Positions 48,346 to 61,583 are shown, numbered from the stretch's first letter. The stretch is DNA of 64,000 bases from Fragilariopsis cylindrus CCMP1102 (GCA_900095095.1 FMBT01000309.1:248001-312000), one strand, 5' to 3'. Numbers and translations: made by a program. Notes: a model not told the origin generated them from the letters alone.

Positions 48346-51300
48346 ATGTCTACCGCTCAGACTGGGGCGACGAAAGCTTCCACTGCTTCATCATCGGCTT
48401 CTATTACCGATCTAGCCGTGTTGGAATATTTGAAGTCAAAGGGTATGGGAAATGCTGTCTTGCAGTTAACACAAAAAATTAAAGAAGATCAGCAACCCGC
48501 ATCAACGTCCAAATCGGCATCGTCTAGCAGAATAACGCGAGAGCAACTCGAGTCCGAAGATGAGACGGCTCGAGCACAGCGGACTGTCTTAATTAAATCA
48601 ACGGGAGGTGGATATGGATACGATCGTGACGCTGCCGCTCCTATCGCTCAATGGGGTGTACCAGACAACATTGCCACAAACAACAAAGGTTCCATTGACG
48701 GACAGCGGCGGGTTGCGGGAACTATGGGAGAGCGAGAGGCAAAATCGTACTTAGATGCCTTCGTGGCGTTACAATTGTGGATATTATCGCTTCCTGATGA
48801 TAGCGGAGGTATCGTCGGTTGGCAACACAAGACGACCAACGTCATTGCAAAGGCGAAGGCGCTCATTGTTGCTAATTCCAAGAAGGGAAACACCAACGAT
48901 GGTGCAACAGGTACCGACATTAATGGAGGTAAGAAAGACGATAATGGTAGCGGTTCTGAAAATGCTTCAACCGCCGCCCCAATGGATATTAGCAACAACG
49001 ATGCTACTGACAAAAAGGAGGAGGAGGAGGGAAATGAAGAAGGCAAAAAAAAGGATGAAGGAAAGGTGGACGACGACGAAATCAAATCCACTTTGGACAA
49101 AGACGACGATGATGCCAATAATAAACCCGACTCCAATATCTTATCAACCGTACTTTCAGAACTTGCCAAGCCATCCGCGATAGAACTAAAAAAGAATGAC
49201 TACACTTCTCGTTCGGCCGTGTATCCTATCCCTCCTTCGGCTAAGGCCGAACTCTTGTCTGTATCCTTCGCTTTGCTGGTTCATACTTATTGTGAATTAT
49301 TAGAGGTAGGGATGGAATCAACCGCCCACGTATTGCGCGATGCCTTTCAGCCTATTTACGATCCGCTACCGAGCGGATATGGAACTCAATACAAAGATTT
49401 GTATCATTGTGTCACGACGGAAGACATGGTTAAACTCAACACACACAATTCCCAGCACATGGAAGCTCTTGCCAATCTCAAAACGATCCTAGTACAAGTT
49501 GCCAGCATTCAAATGAAACAGAAAGAATTGGCAAATGCCATTGCGGCTCCTGTCAATGTCGAGCCGGCTACGAAACTGGCCCGTCAAAAGAAATTACAAG
49601 AATACGAACAAACCGTTGGTTTATTGCAACAAAAGCATACCGAACTGTCGCAGCGAGCATCACATGCATTTGAGCGAATGTATGATTTGCCCTTTCTGCG
49701 ACGGGCACGGGCTGTACGGTGGCAGCTCACACTCAGTACCACCTCATACGGTATGTTGTGTCAATTTTTGAATGCGAATATCGCGGGTGGTAACAACGAT
49801 ACTTCATTGCTGGCAATGAGTACACTGTTACAAACCAAATGTGAATTACATGTGGAGCAACGGGACCCTTTGCCTTTTACACCCGCGGTGATCTTGGAAG
49901 ATAACTCGACGTCAGTGATGAATTCTGTGAGCTTGTCGTCGTCATCTAGCTCGACGTCAAGCGCGAACAAGGCAAGTCAAAATAAGCCGGTACAATGGGC
50001 AGCACCAGTGGCAGGATTATCTGGAAGAGTTCGCATCGTCCATTCCCTAACTTCCATCTCGAAGAAGAATACGAAGATGAACAATCGGCACGGCGTGATA
50101 AGAGATCAGTAGAATTCAATCGATCGCTTCTGATCAACGGCTTTCGACGTCTCGAAGCATTGGAACGGAAACGAGACTTTCAAGCCATGACGAAGGTACC
50201 CTCTCCAAAGATCGACCCGTCGTCAAACATCAAGGACAAACAAGAAGATCTCACCGATAATACACGAGTGAGGCGAATCCTCGCTGATCCATTAGAACCG
50301 TCTGTAATGTTGTCCACTCTCTGCGCTAATCAAACACGTCGTCGTGATGATACCGACCGTTCATCCAACGACACCAGCAGCAATGTCAATACGCCAAATT
50401 TCCTGTGGGAAGAAGCAGGCATTGGTATTACATGCGCAAAACTTTGCCCGCCTGATGGGCGTAGGGTAGCTGTCGGCTGTGATGATTCTGCAATTCGAAT
50501 TTGGAACTTGATGGATGATTTAAATCACAAGAAAAATGGGAGCAGTAACAGTGGTGGTAATCAAACGCCGGCAGGGGATGCCGGTCAAGTCTTGTTGGGG
50601 CATAAGAATGGGTTTCCCATCTTTGATCTGAGCTGGAACCGTGATGGGCGTTGCTTGTTGAGTGCTGGAGGCGATGGGTCGATACGGCTTTGGGATACAG
50701 CGGCACAAGGACCGTTTGGTGAAGTGATTCAATCGTCTAGTATAAACGGTGCTACTGGCCCGGCTACCAGCACCCTATCATCCTCTCAGAACATCAAGAA
50801 GCCAATAATCACCAATGCTATTGCAAAGGAGGCATTGACGACGGCCACAGAAAATCTAGAAATGATCAAAAGGCATCCAGAGATGACCGTACCTGGACTG
50901 CGCCCTGAATCGAGACCTTACACTAGTGGTGCCGCCTTGGCTGTGTACCGTGGTCATGCCCCGAATACTCCCATTTGGTCTGTGGCTTTTTCGCCTTCTG
51001 GGTACTACTTTGCTTCTGGCGGGTCCGACGCAACAGCGAGACTGTGGACCACTGACCGATCTATTCCTGTTCGTCTCTTTACGGGACATACCTCCAACTG
51101 TATTCATTCGGTTGTCTTTCATCCTAATTGCAACTACGTACTGACTGGAAGTGATGATAAGACAGCTCGTCTTTGGGACATACAGACCGGTCAATGTGTT
51201 CGATTGTTGAATGGTTGTCCAGCGGGAATTTATAAGGTTGATATTGATCCATCGGGACAGTATGCCGTCGGTGCTGATGTTCTGGGCACAGTCCATGTGT

Positions 51301-51653
51301 GGGATTTGGGCACAGGTAAAAAGGTGACCGAACTGAGGTCTCCTCTACCAAATACTCAAATAGCTACTGGAAGCTTCGGTGGTCAACGAAGACAAAGCGT
51401 CGATATGATCCATAGCTTCGCTTTTAGTCCTTGTGGGAGAGCTCTTGCGACGGGAGGTGATGATCGATGTGTTCGGATATGGGATATTCGCAAGGCTATA
51501 ACGGATCCTACTCCAATTGTGGCTAACCCCGTCAAGAGCTTCGCAACGCGAAGAACAATGATTATGGATCTTCAATACACGAAACGCAACCTTTTGTTAT
51601 CGGTTGGTAAATACATATCTGCAATTCCAACTGTAAATCGCATTGTAGATTAG
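48346..51653 (+). CDS. TAF5: TAF5, TFIID/SAGA subunit with WD40 repeats
   Basis: TAF5 is a core subunit of the general transcription factor TFIID (and of SAGA in some lineages). The start is the ATG at 48346. Residues about 18-46 form a LisH-like helix pair (ITDLAVLEYLKSKGMGNAVL). The NTD2 domain begins with AKSYLDAFVALQLWILSLPD, is split by an acidic insert of about 90 residues, and resumes with PPSAKAELLSVSFALLVHTY. The WD40 propeller starts near 50400 and has six clear repeats (for example YYFASGGSDATARLW and CNYVLTGSDDKTARLWDIQT), with a seventh ending in RRTMIMDLQYTKRNLLLSVG, a TAF5-like closing strand. The frame changes once at about 50020-50030, after PVQWAAPVAG, and reading continues -1 as KSSHRPFPNFHLEEEYEDE. 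One missing base would explain it. No intron was found. Confidence 0.9.
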
Positions 51654-52607
51654 GTTTTAGGTTGATCCTCGGTTCCAAATGCATGGTTAGACTTCATGTC
51701 CTTCTTATTTTTCTACGAGGATCAACGTTGACGGGAGAGAGGGAAGAAGGAGATAACTGAACTGAAATATATTATACTATACAACAAAGTTTAATAGGCA
51801 ATTGTGTTTACATTTTTAATACATTTACTTTTCCTAGACTCAAAACATCTTCGATGCGATATCAAAATGAATGTCATAGCGCTACATTATCAATTAATTA
51901 TGACATTGACTTATACATTTAGACATTGCACTCTCATTAGTAGTCAGCATAGTATGGGTATGACTGATCTGCAGACATTTAAATTGGTACCTATGAATTG
52001 CTTGGCAATTCTACCTTGCTTGCAAAGTTCACACCTGGTGGTGTCCTTCTATCTACCTATGTACTGAATCGGTAGTATTTAGTCCACATAGAATAATCGA
52101 TCTCTTTTTGTTAGAAGACTTTGCTCACTTTCTCCCATTTAGATTCTTAGCTGTTTTACGTTTTACTCTATCATACCGGTATCTTAGTACTGTAAGTAAG
52201 CTTAATTATTTTGTATAGGAATAGTACGTAGTTTCCTCATAAAAGGGCGCATCGGGCGCGAAAAAAAACAGTTCGTCCGTCCTTTCCTTTAACTATTTTT
52301 TCATAGAAAAAGTACTAAGTAAGTACTGCGTAGTAGACGAAATCCTTTTTTGATGTCATTGGAAAATGTAAAAATCCGCGCCTCACGCACTGTAAAATTT
52401 GAAGCATCAACGTTGCATCATTTTCTAATAATGTACCATCAACATCCACATCCACATCCACATCCAGTAGCATAATCTGACCATTTTTTTTTAAAAATCT
52501 CATGTCGCTCGTTACATACCGGTAACTTCATCTCTCATTCAGATACAAGGTACAGTAGGACTTTGAGTGCTTTGTGCTTAATCCATTAGCAAGTAGCCGA
52601 CATCAAT
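51654..52607. promoter_or_regulatory. DNMT5 upstream region
   Basis: A 954-bp spacer between TAF5 and DNMT5, both on the plus strand. It holds four tandem ACATCC units at 52442-52465 and an E2F-like GGGCGCGAAAA at 52254-52264. TACTGTAAG and TACAGTAGG elements lie near 52187-52195 and 52552-52560. A short CpG-rich patch at 52240-52270 contrasts with the surrounding AT-rich DNA. Confidence 0.5.
52254..52264 (-). promoter_or_regulatory. Candidate E2F/DP site upstream of DNMT5
   Basis: On the minus strand the sequence is TTTTCGCGCCC, which contains TTTCGCGC and fits the E2F consensus TTTSSCGC. It lies about 340-350 bp upstream of the DNMT5 start codon. Binding is an inference. Confidence 0.4.
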
Positions 52608-55600
52608 ATGCCGCCCAAAAATCCAGTTTCAACGCAGAAAACGACCTTGTTCTCTTTCTTTTCGAAGAAGGAAAAGAAAAAGAAACCGGAGGATGATGAA
52701 GCAGTTGAGAAAGATCGGAAGACGAAAGTAGTCCAGCCTTTGAACAAATTTTCTACTACGAAGAAGGTAAATGCAAAACCGATGAAGATTGTGAAAGGAA
52801 ACAACGAGAGTCGCCATACGTCTCCCAAGACACCACCTACGGATACTACCGACAATAGCGATGACGACGACGATGATGATGATGATGATGCTGCTATGGC
52901 ATCTTCTCCACCGACGACAGGGTTGGTGACGAAAAAGAGCAGACGCGATAGTGAAGAGGAGACTACGATCGATACAACCAAGTCGAAAAGGCGATATGTA
53001 ATTGATGACGATGATGAAGATGAAGATGAAGATGAAGGCCCTGTAGATGAAGTAGTTGTCGTCGAAGACTCTTCTTCTAAGATGGATGTTGATGATAAAC
53101 CTCCAATGAAGCAGGCCACGGATAATAAAAAATCGAAGATCGATCCCAAAATTGTTGTGACAACGACAACATCGTCTAAAGGAGGGAAGGCACCACCGGT
53201 CAAAGCGAAGAAGAAAGTAATGTCAACTGGTTGGGGTTTTCTAAATGGTGATACTTCCTTCAAGAGTGCCACCAAGAAACGAAAGAAAGAGGCAAATGAT
53301 TCTTCTACTGGTCATAATAATAGCCACCTTAAAGAACCATACAAAGCGGGCGACGATCTTCCAATATTATGCCATCCACAAGATATGTTTGATGATATGA
53401 TCCTAAACCAATTATGTGAAAATGGGAAGCGTGTAAGTTTGTTGGAGCCATTAATAAAGAGTTTGCATGGACGTTCTCTTAAGATTGCTACAATGTGCTC
53501 TGGTACTGAGAGTCCCGTTTTAGCTCTCGATATGATCTACAAGGCCATCGAAGATGTATGCAATAAGCATGATATTACTGTCGAAGCTGAAGATGGTGAC
53601 ATCGAAAGTAAGGGAGGTCCTCCGAACAGAGTTCGTCCCGTTATTCGATGCGAACACATATTTTCTTGTGAAATCGAACCATTCAAACAATCCTACATCG
53701 AAAGAAATTTTCAACCTAAACGACTTTTTCGCGACATTCGGGAACTTGGAAACGATAAGGCGTGTACGGCGTTCGGTTCCCTCATCGATGTTCCGAACAC
53801 ACCGGGTTGCGTCGACATTTTAGTAGCAGGTACTAGCTGTGTCGATTACAGTAATTTAAATAACAAAAAAAAATCAATGGATGAACTGGGTGAGTCTGGA
53901 CAGACATTCCAAGGGATGCTTAACTGGATTGAAAAAGCTAGACCAACTATCGTTATCATCGAAAACGTGTTTGGTGCACCATGGGACGAAAAGGTCAGCA
54001 TATTTGAAAGTCTAGGTTATGCAGCAACGTTCATTAGAATAGATTCCAAAGATTATTACATACCACAAACTCGTCAACGTGGTTATCTTTTCGCCATATT
54101 GAAAGATTCGAAGAAAACAGTGGATTCTAAGCGTGTGAAGGGATGGGAGAATATGATGAAAAAATTGGAACGACCGGCTTCTGCGGCTTTAGATGCTTTC
54201 ATGTTGACCAATGACGACCCTCGTGTACTAAGAGGAAGAGCTCGCTTGTGTAAAGAATCATCCGTAGGAAACTCTGGAGAATCACGTGCCGGGAGAACTG
54301 ATTGGACTAAATGTGAGGGGAGACACGTATTCACTCGTTCTAACGAAGAACTTGGTGAGAAGCGGCCTCTAAGTAATTGGTCGGAGACTGCCAATGTGTC
54401 GATGCCTGGCTTTGCTTGGAATGACTGGGTGGGGAGTCAGGTTCGTTTTATCAAACTTCATAAGTGTAGTCGTAACTACATTATAATTATGTATTGTGTC
54501 TTGTGTGTTCCAATAAGCAGAAGTCTAATATTTTTCTATCTCTTTGTTCATAAAACAAAAGGTTAACAGAGTTCATGATCTTCTTGATATCAATACGCTT
54601 CGCTTGGCAAAGCATGGCGTTGATAACACATACAAAACAATGATATGGAATCTTTCGCAGAATGTTGATAGAGACACAATGGGTCGCTTTAATTTGTCTC
54701 AGTGCTTGACTCCAACAGGAATTCCATACGTGACAAATAGAGGTGGTCCGTTAGTAGGTGAAGAGTTGCTTTTACTTCAAGGAATTCCTGCAGACGATCT
54801 AATGCTGACAAAGGAATCAGAAAAAAACCTAAAAGATCTTTCAGGTAATGCAATGACTACTACTGTAGTGGGAGCATGGTACGTTATTTTATCTGTGTTC
54901 TTTATAATTGATCGTTGTTACTACATTTATTGTGTACTGTGTACAATTATTGTGTATTATATTAAGCGAAAGTCTAACACTATCCATTATTTTGTGCACA
55001 AAATAGCATACTGAGCGCATTATTGCTAGGACACGAAGCGCTCTTACCAGATACAGGAACGTCGTTTTCTCAGAATGAAGCTGGTTCAATAATTGAATCT
55101 CTCGTGCCGCGACCGCTTGGAAAACCTTCAGAAATTGTTATCACTCAAAAGTACGGAAGTTACAAAAGTGTACCCCTGAATTTAGGTCAAAAACCCACGA
55201 AGCAAGATCTTTCTGAATTGTTTCTTGAAAGCTGGAAGTCTGCTCGTAAATGTATTACTGAAGGGCCTGACGAGATGTCAGATTTTTACATTTGTCAAGA
55301 TTGTGGTCATTCGTCAAGTGAAAATGCAGCGCATCCTGTAAGAAATTACGAGAAACACAATTTTAAGAAACAGAATGTAGACTTGCAACGTCTCTATCCT
55401 TCGAAGTATAGAACGAAACTGATAAATGCTTTACCAACAGTGCTAACAATTGATTCGCTTGAAATTGAGTCAATCGAGAAACCGGAAGGAGTCACTGATG
55501 GTTTGTGGAAGGAATGGAAACGAAGAGTAGGAGAATGTTCATCAAACGAATTCCGCTTTGCCAAACTCGAACGGCGAGAATATTGGAATGCAGAATATAA

Positions 55601-58600
55601 ATCGGCACGGGGTAACTCGCGTCTCACTCTAACCCTACACCGAAACAGAGCCGAGTGGCTGCTATTCGCCGAGGCTCCTGCTAAGCAGGGTCCTCTTCGC
55701 GAATTCCTCGAGCGCCCAGTGGCACGATTTCAGATTTCCTCTTCGTCTAAATCTATTTTATCTGGAAAGTGCGAAATACGTCTGCCGATTGTAACCAAAA
55801 CCAAAGTAACAATCAAGGCTTGTGGAAATCCTATCGATAGTTGGCGGCGCCGAATGGGACTCAAAGGACAGTTCGAGAAAGAGATCCAATTTGAAAAGTT
55901 GCAGATCAGTTGTTCGCACAGCTCGAAAATTGAAGGTGTGTACGAGTATTTACCGAGTTGTGGTGGCGCATGTGGTTCTGTCCATAAAAAACAAGGGCTG
56001 GACATAGAAGATGATCCTATCTTCTTTTTTCTCGAATCAGGGCGTGCTACAATGCCGAAAGATGACTCGTATTCCTTTTCAAATAGCTTTCACCGAACCG
56101 AGTATAAAGAGTACAGAGAGATTATATTAATGATCGACCAAAAGGAGAAGTATTCTCCTGTTTTCAACTCCAACCATTCACCAGACGAAAAATGTAAAGA
56201 ACTTTCTGCAATTATTAATGGGCAATGGCTATCTATCAAAGGAGTTACCATTCAAGAAGCGATTCATCAGGAAACATCGTACACCGTACCTGCTTCATCT
56301 CTGGATATTCCGATGCAAAAAAATGGTTGGAAAGCAGCTCCAGAATTAATTTCGTTTAATGTTCCCATGGATAAAAAAACAGACAATCTACTTATGAGCT
56401 GCATAGCAAGTGGACCTATGGACTTAAATCTTCAAAAATCTAAACGATGCTTTGAAGATATAGCCTTTGTGACGGCTCGTTTGAAAGTGCCCTTAAAAGA
56501 GGAGTGGTTGCCGCTAGATCAGAGCTCTATAGAGTGCGGAAACAAAGGAGACACTGTTTGCCCTACATGCGCTCCTCAAAAGCCCAAGGTGGTTTGGAAG
56601 TTGGTACGTTCGCATTATGAATCTATAATTTATCTAAAATGACTTTGTCGGGAATTGAATTTCTTTTTCGATCTTGTTTCTCACTTTTTTTTCTCCATTA
56701 GGTGACGAAGGGGAAGAAACGAGTATATGTTCCGTTTGAAGATTGGCAAGAATCTGCTGCGCACGAGGTCGCGACGAAAGCAAGACCCATGCCGTGGAAC
56801 GTTAGACTTTCCGCCAATTCTTCCAGTAGCTCGTCGCTACAAGTCCAAATTGGGTTGAACGCGTTCTCGTTATGTCAAAGAGCATTTGGACTCTTTCCAA
56901 GGGCGACTTGGCCACGACAGACAATGATCAATTCAAACATCAAAGAGAGTAACTGCAGCTTTGATTGGAGAGTAGTTATGCATACGGAGAAATCATCTGC
57001 TACATTTGATAAATTCACCTTCACATCTAATAAGAAAGACATCGAATCAGAACAGCCCCCGAACTTTCGAAAGTACTCTCTGCGCAAGGAGCAAAGTAGA
57101 AGTTTAACGTGGATGTTAAATCAAGAACGGAGCAATGTTCCCTTCTTGGAGGAAGAGGTTTGCGAAAATGTTCTACCCAGCCTTGACTGGCGAGCGGAAG
57201 GACGAACACGCCGTCCAGTTCTGGTCCGTGGTGGTATTATTGCAGATGAGGTTGGATATGGTAAAACCTGTATTACACTAGCATGCATCGATTCCAATTC
57301 TGGACCTGACATCCCAAAGGAAGCTGCAGATACTATAGGTTTTTTCGCTACCAAAGCAACACTCGTGGTAGTTCCTGGCCATCTCATGGGTCAATGGCCT
57401 AATGAGGTACGCGCTAATGTATCAGAGTTTTATTCTTGTTTCTCGTATTGTCGTTCAACGACTCTCGATTCGTTTCGTTTGTTTCCTACCTCTCTCTCTC
57501 TTTCTTACACTATATATGTCTTCTCCTTCTTTTATATTTAACGACACATCAACGACTTGCGTAACGTAATGATATTGTGACAACAGGTTAAGAAATTTCT
57601 TGGCACGACCAAGAAAATTGTGGAGATAAAGGACATGCGTTCTTTTAATGATACCAGGTAATTTCGCAGATGCAAAAAAAAAAACCTTTGACGACGAGGC
57701 TTCCGAGATTTGTGTACCGTCGTTTTTTATTTTTGCTAATCGATATACATATGGACGTTATTATTTTCGAGAACTCATTCACTTTCTCCAAATTTCTTTC
57801 TTTCCTTCTTTCATTTCAGTGTTGCTGATATTCTGGACGCTGATATCGTACTTGTTAATTTTACTGTGCTATGCAGTGAAAAATATTATAGCAGAATAGC
57901 TCGATTATCTGGTAAAAGTCCTAAGAGTTTCCCGTCGGGCAAGAATGGAGGACGTCATTTTGACTCCGTTTATGACGCTTGCATACAGTCGTTACCTGAC
58001 CGTATCGAGCAGATCAAAGAGGACTGTGGCTCTGCATTTGAGTCCCTCGAGAAGGATGCAATAAGTTGTCAAGAACATCAAGAGCAAGATGGAACGAATT
58101 TCAGACTCGATGGGAAAAAAGCTGTATACAAGAAAGGGGATAAGGCTAATGCTACTGCTGCTACTAGTGAACGTGTACTAGAAGCATCAGAAGTAGACCC
58201 ATGGAAGCTCTGTCAAGCAAAGAAGGACTGTACGAAAATGAGGTGCCCTCCACTCGAAATGTTTCATTGGAGAAGAGTCGTTGTTGACGAATTTACATAC
58301 TTACTTGACAAAGCAGATAGACGTCGGCCGCTCTCGGTGGTAATGAAACTTGTTGCCGATTTTCGTTGGGTCCTTTCAGGAACACCTTCTCACGAAAGTT
58401 TTGGTGATATCAAGTGTTTGGCGAATCTAATGAACATCCACCTCGGTGTGAATGAAGCATTGCCTGGATCAGAAAAAGATTCTAGATCCAACAAAGAGAA
58501 GACAGGAGCTGAAAGCATGTCTCAGTTTTTGGAAAGCAAATCTATGCAATGGCATGAAAGAAGAAGAGTGATAGCGCAATCATTCCTTGACCGATTTGTA

Positions 58601-60418
58601 CGACAAAACATAGGTAAGAATCGGAATGGATTGACCCAAAATGAAACATACAGTTGTACCGTGAATAAATCTCTCATCCATTACTTTGCGCGTTTACTTT
58701 TTAATTCCCTCCCAGCCGAAATTGACGAAATTCCCAGTACCGAAAACGTTGTTACTGTCATGCCAAATTCTTTAGAGAGAGCGATCTACATGGAACTTGA
58801 AACTTATCTCAAGAATCTTAATTTCAATGCTCAAACCGCGAAGATGAGCCGAAAGAAATCTCAGTCGGACAGAGAGAACCGAATGCAAAAGGTAGGTCCA
58901 CTCACTATCCTACGAGGAACAATTCCACCGTACCGAATATTGTCTCGTCTAAATTTTCGATTGTTTGCTTTGCTCAGGTTTTGGAAGGATCAAAAACAGC
59001 AGAGGAAGCGCTTTTGAAGTGTTGTGCACATTTCAACATCACAGGAGATTCTTCAACTGCTCTCAACACGCTCGAAGAGATAATTAAATGCAGGAAAGCA
59101 GAGAGAGACGGATTAGAGGAGACGATCGTCGCATCGGTAGCAGAAGCAACCCGTCTACAAAATCTTATCGAGAAAGAGCAGCCTGGATGGATAACACTTA
59201 AAAAACATGAGAAGGGTGAAATGTTAAATGCTTTAGGACGTTACCTTGCTCAGGTTTCAACATCCGACAGTGTCCCGCATGGAGCTGATGTCGAGATCGG
59301 TGAACGAATTAAGGAATTGGTCGAACAAGCCAAGAAAGAAGGTATTGCTAATCCAGACGGAAGTGAAATTGAATCGGCTGACAATTCAAACGAAATGTGC
59401 GACGACGGAAAGGCCAAGAAAAGGAAAGTAATAGCAGGTGACAAATACAAGGGTATCAACGATGAAGATGCAGAAGCTTTTAATGTACGAATCTTTGGTA
59501 TGAAAAAGAAACTAAGAGACGATGTTACATACGTCCAGGGACTAGGGAAGGAATTATGTGGTAGAGTTCGAAGCCTTCGTTACATCGTAGAGATTCGTCG
59601 ATTACAACAGGGTAAATCTCATATACAATGCATTGGTTGTGATACAAGTATTGACACACCGGAGGCGGCGATTCTCAGCTGCTGTGGTCACATAGGCTGT
59701 CATAAATGTGTGAAAGAGTACGCTACTCAAAAAGAAAGCTGTATTGTGCCCTCTTGTACCGCAAGAGTCAGTGGTGCGCACGTGGTGAGATCTACTAACT
59801 TTACAGTGAATTCCACGGATGGAAGCACAGATGCTAAGGATGGATCGAAACTCACTAGAATGATTCAGACTATTAAAGGTATTATTGCGGATGGCGACAG
59901 AATGATCATATTTGCTCAGTTTGACGACTTGATAGAAAGAATTGCACAGACAATGAAGTGCAACGGAATCCAGACAGTCCAAGTGAAAGGCCGAGTGGAA
60001 GAACAGGTTAAAAGATTAAAACCGTTCCAAACAGAGTCGCCAACGAAAGGCGACCCTAGTGTATTACTTCTCAAAATGGATGACGAGCAATCGGCAGGGT
60101 TGAATTTGACCCAATTGAATCACGTTCTTTTTGTACACCCACTATTAGCACCTACCCAGCAACAGTACGATGCCTACGAAACCCAAGCCATCGGTCGTGT
60201 TCGGCGATTTGGACAAAATAAGGTATGTGGATGCATTTATCTTATCATGGAACTATACTTTTCTTTTTGTCATCTAATGTCCTGTTGATTTTATCTTATT
60301 TTATTTATTGTTCTGTTAGACTGTTTTTGTTTGGCGATTTTTGGTAAAAAATACTATCGACACCGAAATTTACGGAGAAAGAAGTGGCCGGCCTCTAAAT
60401 TTGACCACAGGCAACTAA
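52608..60418 (+). CDS. DNMT5: DNMT5, ATP-dependent maintenance CpG methyltransferase
   Basis: DNMT5 methylates hemimethylated CpG using ATP hydrolysis by a SNF2 module. Eight exons, 52608-54440, 54562-54878, 55007-56603, 56702-57406, 57587-57657, 57820-58891, 58978-60222 and 60320-60418, join in frame into about 2312 residues. The N-terminus has KTTLFSFF (residues 11-18), PIP-box-like, then a basic/acidic tail. The C5-methyltransferase shows motif I LKIATMCSGTESPVLALD, the catalytic-Cys loop VDILVAGTSCVDYSNLN, IVIIENVFG, QTRQRGYLFAI and LSGNAMTTTVVGA. The SNF2 part has RGGIIADEVGYGKTCITLA (Walker A), RRVVVDEFTYL (Walker B) and QAIGRVRRFGQN (motif VI). An inserted RING finger, CIGCD ... CCGHIGCHKCV ... 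CIVPSC, lies at about 59630-59760. The second exon begins after an uncommon GTTCGT donor. No frame damage occurs in nearly 7 kb of coding sequence. Confidence 0.96.
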
Positions 60419-60825
60419 TCTTTTTTTGAAGAATCATGCAAAATAAATAAATAAATTACAATAGCATCATATATCTCACTCTGCCCGACTAACAGTTAGT
60501 GAGTTTTTCCTTGTCTAGAGCTACAATAACATATGTAATATTTATAAAAATGGTACTATCATTTTATATATCTTAGCCAGTTACTATACTATCACTTTAG
60601 AGATATGCTAAATTGGTTGAAATTTTGTTCTATAAAAAAAAGTTATTGAATTTGTCCACACACGCAGCAATTCTATCTTTGTGCAGACCTTGATTCTATG
60701 GGTAAGTTGATATATTGACAGGAACGCATATTGGTATCATTATTTTTGTTGTGATCTGTGTGTTATTGTCAATGATAAGCAACCCATCATCACAACTTAG
60801 TAGTAATAATTAGAAGGATGGCATG

Positions 60826-60859
<34 letters not shown>
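60826..60859. repeat. (TTG)n microsatellite
   Basis: About eleven uninterrupted TTG/TGT units in non-coding DNA downstream of DNMT5. Confidence 0.9.
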
Positions 60860-60860
<1 letters not shown>

Positions 60861-61583
60861 TTGGTGCCACACATATTGGCTCCATTGCTTAATGATATAT
60901 TATATCACCTTCTGGAATAGGTTCTTCAGCGCTCTATCCCTCTCTGTAAAGTATTTCCTGATTGGTTGTGCATCGCTTCTTTATTTATTTGTTTGATAGA
61001 TTTGTTCCAATTGATTGAATTATCACCCCCTAGTCCTTGTTGTAAAGATAAACAATTCGAAGTTTGACACAGGATTATTACCTATACTTCCATGAAGGGA
61101 ACAGGTTGCTTAAATGTGTCCTAGTTGATTTCCTGTTTAAAATCCATCAATCAAATAAATACTAGTAGCTATATATATAATGAAAGTATTGTAGCAAATC
61201 TTCGCGCGTGAAGTTCACCAGCATCTCTCTTTTGTTTTTATCTTTTCGCACAAGCTCGTCGAATGCCAACGAATTATTGTCCTCAAAAACGATGCAGCCA
61301 TCCAGGACCTAAAATTAGGTCCTCATTAAAATACCGTAACATACAATTAGAGTATCGGTCACAGACGTTTGTTTGACTTTCAACTTGGATTAACATCGAG
61401 TTTGTGTAGCAAGCAACTTAGTTAGGTTCAGGATACAAAGTATTTCATCTTCCATATCACAAGTAGCTAATCACAAAGGGAACGCCGACTACTCAAAACG
61501 AACTTCTCATATGAGTATGAGTATGGAGAGAGTAAAACTTCTATAAATCACGAAGAAGCAATCTCTATTAGCTAGACTACGGT

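Noticed and set aside
8196-51653. Programmed ribosomal frameshifting as the cause of the frame changes
   Set aside because: The sites share no slippery heptamer or downstream structure, and they occur in unrelated genes in both directions; sequence error is simpler.
52586-53275. 229-codon minus-strand open frame
   Set aside because: It is the antisense of the low-complexity Asp/Lys-rich N-terminus of DNMT5; the Ser/Val/Phe-rich product is a mirror of that composition.
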